In this document: positions 60,532 to 64,000 of the stretch, piece by piece
How the letters are laid out: each line of letters begins with the position of its first letter
Numbering within the stretch: position 1 is the stretch's first letter
NCBI GenBank assembly: GCA_963815305.1
Contig: CAWFFW010000001.1
Coordinates: forward strand, 248,001 to 312,000
Direction: 5' to 3'
Length of the DNA: 64,000 nucleotides
Origin: CAXBID01 sp963815305
GTDB lineage: Bacteria; Bacteroidota; Bacteroidia; Flavobacteriales; Flavobacteriaceae
Translations under genes and position numbers: made by a program
The notes under the pieces: generated by a model
Database searches by the model: none
What the model was told of the DNA's origin: nothing
The model's input: the letters and a program-made list of their open reading frames with translations, nothing else

Positions 60532-61872
60532 ATGAAAATAGCAATAGTTTTTGGCAATAATTTTATAAATAAATTTCAGTCAAAAATTATTGCAATTTTA
60601 ACGATTTTCTCATTTACCATAATACAGGCTCAACAAAACGAAATTACTATAACTGGATTTATTTTAGATGCTGTAAATGGTATGTTATTAGATTCCGTAA
60701 AAGTTCAATCACGAGGAATAACTACCTTTTCAGATTCAAAAGGAGTTTTTTCTATTAAAGTTCCTGTAAGTGCTAATGACTTTTATGCCTTAGATTTTTC
60801 GAAGAACAATTTTTACGATTTAAGAGTGAAACCTTTACTTGATGAATTGAAAAACGTTCAGGTTAAAATGAAATCTCCTTATCCGCTTCGTAACATATAT
60901 CATCTATTTACAGATCCAAATGTTCCTGAACGCGGACCTAATGAAGCACCTACAACTCCAAAATGTGCAGATTCTGAGACAGTACCAGACTTAATTGGGG
61001 GACAGCTCAATCGTCATAATTTTATTTATATTGGAGAAAATCACCGTCGTATCTGTGTGGTCATTGATGGGAAATTGGCATGGCATTATGATACTGAAAA
61101 CACTTGGGAAGATGATGAAGTTTGGGTTTTATCAAATGGTAACGTGCTTCACGCTCATATGACATACATAGAGGAAATAACCCCTCAAAAAGAAGTGGTT
61201 TGGCGTTATGATAATCCTAAAGGAACTGAAATTCATACATGTCAACCAATTGGTGTAGATAAAGTGCTTTTCCTTCAAAATGAAGAAAATGTTGCGGTTG
61301 TGAAATTGTATAACAAGGTTACTAAAATCTTTGAAATTGATAAGCCACTTAAAGAATTAGATGGCGGACCGCATGGACAAGGCAGACGTTTACGCTTGTC
61401 TAGTAGAGGTACCTATGTAGCTACGAGCTTAGTGGGCAGTACTTTTTACGAATATGATAAGGATTTTAATCTTATTTATCGCTTAAAAGTTCCATCGATG
61501 TGGGGTGGAGTTCCTCTTAAAAATGGCAATTTTTTATATCAAGACGCAAATACATTGACAGCAACAGAAATTAATAGATCAGGTGATATTGTATGGGAAG
61601 TTTCTATAGCAGATATTCAAGATCAATTGGTTGAGTTAGCTCCCCAACTGGGAAGAGTAACAAGTACTCAGAATTGTGAACGATTATCAAATGGGAACAC
61701 AGTAATATTTACAAGATTCTGTGATTCGAACATACCTCAAGCCATTGAAGTAACACCTGGCAAGAAAGTAGTTTGGATTTTGCAAGATTGGAAGCATCTT
61801 GGGGATAGTGTATCTGCTCAATTTTTGGATGAGCCAGGTTATCCTGAAATTCCTAAAGAAACAAACCACTAA
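60532..61872 (+). CDS. secreted beta-propeller protein (arylsulfotransferase/PQQ-like) with carboxypeptidase-regulatory domain
   Basis: A 446-residue protein. After the signal peptide (ending IQAQ) comes a small CarboxypepD_reg-like domain (~38-110; TGFILDAVNGMLLDSVKV). From ~140 on repeated blades of the form GNVLHAHMTYIEEITPQKEVVW and GNFLYQDANTLTATEINRSG indicate a propeller like those of arylsulfotransferase or PQQ-like proteins. EIHTCQPIG and GGPHGQGRRLRLS are conserved-looking His-rich turns. I cannot assign an activity; a role in substrate binding or an unusual lyase or hydrolase are options in this PUL. Confidence 0.6.
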   Translation: MKIAIVFGNNFINKFQSKIIAILTIFSFTIIQAQQNEITITGFILDAVNGMLLDSVKVQSRGITTFSDSKGVFSIKVPVSANDFYALDFSKNNFYDLRVKPLLDELKNVQVKMKSPYPLRNIYHLFTDPNVPERGPNEAPTTPKCADSETVPDLIGGQLNRHNFIYIGENHRRICVVIDGKLAWHYDTENTWEDDEVWVLSNGNVLHAHMTYIEEITPQKEVVWRYDNPKGTEIHTCQPIGVDKVLFLQNEENVAVVKLYNKVTKIFEIDKPLKELDGGPHGQGRRLRLSSRGTYVATSLVGSTFYEYDKDFNLIYRLKVPSMWGGVPLKNGNFLYQDANTLTATEINRSGDIVWEVSIADIQDQLVELAPQLGRVTSTQNCERLSNGNTVIFTRFCDSNIPQAIEVTPGKKVVWILQDWKHLGDSVSAQFLDEPGYPEIPKETNH

Positions 61873-61893
61873 TATTAGATTTATTAAGGAATT

Positions 61894-62913
61894 ATGGAAA
61901 AGTCTAAATATATCATTTGTATAGTTTTTTTTCTCATACTATCAAGTAACAAACTAAAAGCTGATACAGGCGACGGTTCTTTAAGCGATACCAACATTGA
62001 GTACATTGGTCGCTGGGATAAAAGTGATAAAAAAAAGTATCATAGTTATTGGGGAGGTGCTTATTTTAGGGTTTCTTTTACGGGAAAAGCAGTAAAACTC
62101 AAACTATCAGGTTCCGTAAATATTTATATTGATATGGATGATCAGGGACCTGTGAAATATAAAAATGTAGATGGAATTGTTAATATAACAGCTAATCCAT
62201 TAAAAGATGGGATACATAATTTGTTAGTTGCGGCAAATTATGCTGGAGATGAAATTAAATTTCAAGGTTTAATTTTAGAATTAGGATCACAAACTATTCC
62301 TCAACCAAATAAGGATATTATGGAGTTTATTGGTAACTCAATTACTACTGGTCAAAAAACAACAAAAGGTAATTTAACAGCTTACCCTTGGTTAACTGGA
62401 GAATTTTTTGAATGTGATCACACTCAAATTTCACATCCAGGTATAACCCTAGTTGATGGATATAGTTATGATGGTAATTGGGCTCCATTAAGAGGACAGA
62501 GTGTACAGTATTTTTTATTGAAACAACCAAATCAAGAGTTAAACCAAGCTTGGGATTTTAACATATATACCCCAAAAGTAATCGTTATTAATTTAGGTAC
62601 AAACGATCATAATCTTGAGGTTCCAAAAACTATTTTCCAAAGTGTATACTTCACGTTTTTAAAAGATATTAGGGATAAGTATGCTGATGCTGAAATATTT
62701 GTTATGAGAACTTTTGCAGGATATTATGAACAGGAAACAAAAAATGTGGTGAATCAACGAATTAGAGCAAATGATACTAAAATTCATTATATTGATACTA
62801 GTAATTGGTTATTAGTGCCTGAAGATTATACAGACGGAACGCATCCAAATGATGCAGGCCATCTAAAAGTTGCAAAAAACCTTTTACCTATTTTACAACC
62901 TTATTTTAAATGA
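61894..62913 (+). CDS. CE2-like SGNH acetylesterase
   Basis: A 339-residue secreted protein with the CE2 layout: an N-terminal jelly roll (~35-135; YIGRWDKSDKKKYHSYWGGAYFRV is split over strands) and an SGNH domain with FIGNSITTG (Ser), VINLGTNDHN (Asn) and DGTHPNDAGH (Asp and His). CE2 enzymes deacetylate xylo- and manno-oligosaccharides, but PUL members have varied targets. It is 21 bp downstream of the propeller gene and so probably in its operon. Confidence 0.82.
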   Translation: MEKSKYIICIVFFLILSSNKLKADTGDGSLSDTNIEYIGRWDKSDKKKYHSYWGGAYFRVSFTGKAVKLKLSGSVNIYIDMDDQGPVKYKNVDGIVNITANPLKDGIHNLLVAANYAGDEIKFQGLILELGSQTIPQPNKDIMEFIGNSITTGQKTTKGNLTAYPWLTGEFFECDHTQISHPGITLVDGYSYDGNWAPLRGQSVQYFLLKQPNQELNQAWDFNIYTPKVIVINLGTNDHNLEVPKTIFQSVYFTFLKDIRDKYADAEIFVMRTFAGYYEQETKNVVNQRIRANDTKIHYIDTSNWLLVPEDYTDGTHPNDAGHLKVAKNLLPILQPYFK

Positions 62914-62959
62914 GTTAAAGGTTCATTACATTATAAAATTTATTAAGACAATAAAAAAA

Positions 62960-63862
62960 ATGAGTTTGCATATATTAAATAAAAAAGATTTAAAAATAGT
63001 ATCAGCTAGCCTGTTTTTTTTGTGTGTTAATCTATGTTTAGCCCAAGAGCATGTTATACCGCTTTGGGACCTGGAAGTTCCAAATGCTAAAGTGTCTGAT
63101 ATTCAAGAAACACAATCTTACACTTACGCTTTAATAATAGAAAAGGTTACCAAACCAAGTATAGAAGTGTATTTACCTTCAAAAGGAAGATCAATTGGAA
63201 AAGCTGTAATGATTTGTCCAGGAGGAGGCTATGGTAATTTAGCTTATGATAAAGAAGGTACAGACATAGCAAAATGGTTAAATGGTTATGGTATAGCGGG
63301 TATTGTGTTGAAATACAGATTGCCAGAAGATGCACTAAATATAGTGCCACATCTATCACCTTTAATGGATGCTAAACGTGGTATGGAGATTATTCGTGAA
63401 TACGCTGAAGAGTGGCAGATCGATCCTAAAAAAATAGGTGTAATGGGTTTCTCAGCTGGTGGACATTTAGCTTCTACATTAGGAACACATTTTGAAGCTG
63501 CTAATCAACCAAATTTCATAGCGCTAGTTTACCCCGTTATCACCATGAAAAAAGATTATACACATCAAGGCTCAAGAAAGAATTTACTTGGAGAGCAACC
63601 CACAGAAGATTTAGTTAATTACTATTCAAACGAGCTGCAAGTATCTCAAAGTACACCAGCTACTTTTATAGTGCACTGTCAAGATGATAAAACAGTTCCA
63701 GTTGAGAATAGCCTTCAAATGTTTAAAGCATTAAAAGATAATGGTGTACCAACTCAAATGCATCTTTATTCAAAAGGGGGGCATGGTTTTTCGATGGGGT
63801 TAAATAGAGGTAATTTGTCTAAATGGAGTCAATTATTTATAGAATGGCTTAATACATTATGA
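62960..63862 (+). CDS. alpha/beta-hydrolase esterase, secreted (acetyl-xylan-esterase-like)
   Basis: The frame is open from 62870, but ATG 62960 gives a signal peptide (ending CLAQ) and no overlap with the CE2 gene, so I choose it (300 aa). Features are the oxyanion-type motif CPGGGYGNLAY, the nucleophile elbow GFSAGGH, the Asp in CQDDKTVP and the catalytic His in GGHGFSMG. The family includes carbohydrate acetylesterases. It is the last complete gene of the esterase-rich right-hand group. Confidence 0.85.
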   Translation: MSLHILNKKDLKIVSASLFFLCVNLCLAQEHVIPLWDLEVPNAKVSDIQETQSYTYALIIEKVTKPSIEVYLPSKGRSIGKAVMICPGGGYGNLAYDKEGTDIAKWLNGYGIAGIVLKYRLPEDALNIVPHLSPLMDAKRGMEIIREYAEEWQIDPKKIGVMGFSAGGHLASTLGTHFEAANQPNFIALVYPVITMKKDYTHQGSRKNLLGEQPTEDLVNYYSNELQVSQSTPATFIVHCQDDKTVPVENSLQMFKALKDNGVPTQMHLYSKGGHGFSMGLNRGNLSKWSQLFIEWLNTL

Positions 63863-63947
63863 TATTTCATCATAAAAACAAGCACATCTAGTATGTTAAC
63901 TTTTAATTAAAAACAGAACAGATTTATTAATAATACCAATAACCAAA

Positions 63948-64000
63948 ATGAAAAAATTAAAACTACACCACATTCCATTAGTATTTTTTATGCTTGTTAT
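63948..64000 (+). CDS. start of a secreted protein, cut by window end
   Basis: ATG followed by MKKLKLHHIPLVFFMLV, a typical signal-peptide start, runs off the window. It is probably the next PUL enzyme. Its identity cannot be read. Confidence 0.5.
   Translation, partial: MKKLKLHHIPLVFFMLV

Noticed and set aside
1..64000. CRISPR arrays, rRNA genes or prophage structural genes
   Set aside because: No regularly spaced repeats, rRNA segments or phage structural proteins were seen.

Overview
The window looks like the genome of a marine flavobacterium (Bacteroidota). It is AT-rich, and it carries SusC/SusD-type glycan uptake genes, a hybrid two-component regulator, type IX secretion (T9SS) C-terminal tails, many short lipoprotein signal peptides, TAnnTTTG promoter boxes and Bacteroidota-type integrases. 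The dominant content is a large polysaccharide utilisation locus (PUL). No species can be named from sequence reading alone.

Layout. 1-8830 (+): an esterase fusion cut by the window edge, a GH29-type alpha-L-fucosidase, a SASA acetylesterase, a fructuronate-reductase-like SDR and UxuA (glucuronate catabolism), and a sulfatase lipoprotein. 8845-14676 (-): the 3' scrap of a LacI regulator, a DUF2264 (GH154-like) enzyme, and a 1370-residue hybrid two-component system (HTCS). 15034-20411 (+): three secreted T9SS proteins that share a DNRLRE module (a stand-alone module, an acetylesterase and a parallel beta-helix protein). 21080-42894 (+): the PUL core, with GH88, a frameshifted SusC, SusD, two GH50-like enzymes, a beta-propeller glycosidase-like lipoprotein, a sulfatase, a SASA esterase, a PL14-like lyase, GH2, GH88, GH2 and a SASA esterase. 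42936-47189 (+): an acetate-type symporter (DUF4212 plus SSS subunit), a 98-residue degenerate kinase-like protein and acetyl-CoA synthetase. 47.2-58.3 kb: a decayed mobile island. 58309-64000 (+): a second CAZyme group, with GH43 plus CBM32, a beta-propeller protein, a CE2-like esterase, an alpha/beta-hydrolase and the start of another secreted protein.

How it fits together (inference). The target is probably an acetylated, sulfated, glucuronate-containing polysaccharide, perhaps with fucose and galactose. A beta-helix protein and a PL14-like lyase would cleave next to uronic acids. Two GH88 enzymes and the GH154-like enzyme would remove (unsaturated) glucuronyl ends. GH2, GH29, GH50-like and GH43 enzymes would trim neutral sugars, and sulfatases and at least five esterases would strip substituents. 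The SDR and UxuA would take uronate towards 2-keto-3-deoxygluconate. The symporter and Acs, directly downstream of an esterase gene, could recover the released acetate. A 73-bp block repeated ungapped (62 of 73 bases by my count) at 14744 and 20951, each followed after exactly 24 nt by a TAnnTTTG box, is the best candidate for the HTCS-controlled promoters of the two main plus-strand operons.

The mobile island holds one intact integrase beside a degenerate tRNA-Leu-like gene, an IS4-family element with a 9-bp target duplication sitting in a broken SRPBCC gene, an IS982 element abutting a broken IS21-family element, the 3' end of mcrC, a frameshifted endonuclease/exonuclease/phosphatase gene and a relic second integrase. 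Apart from the integrase, the IS982 transposase and istB, everything there appears broken.
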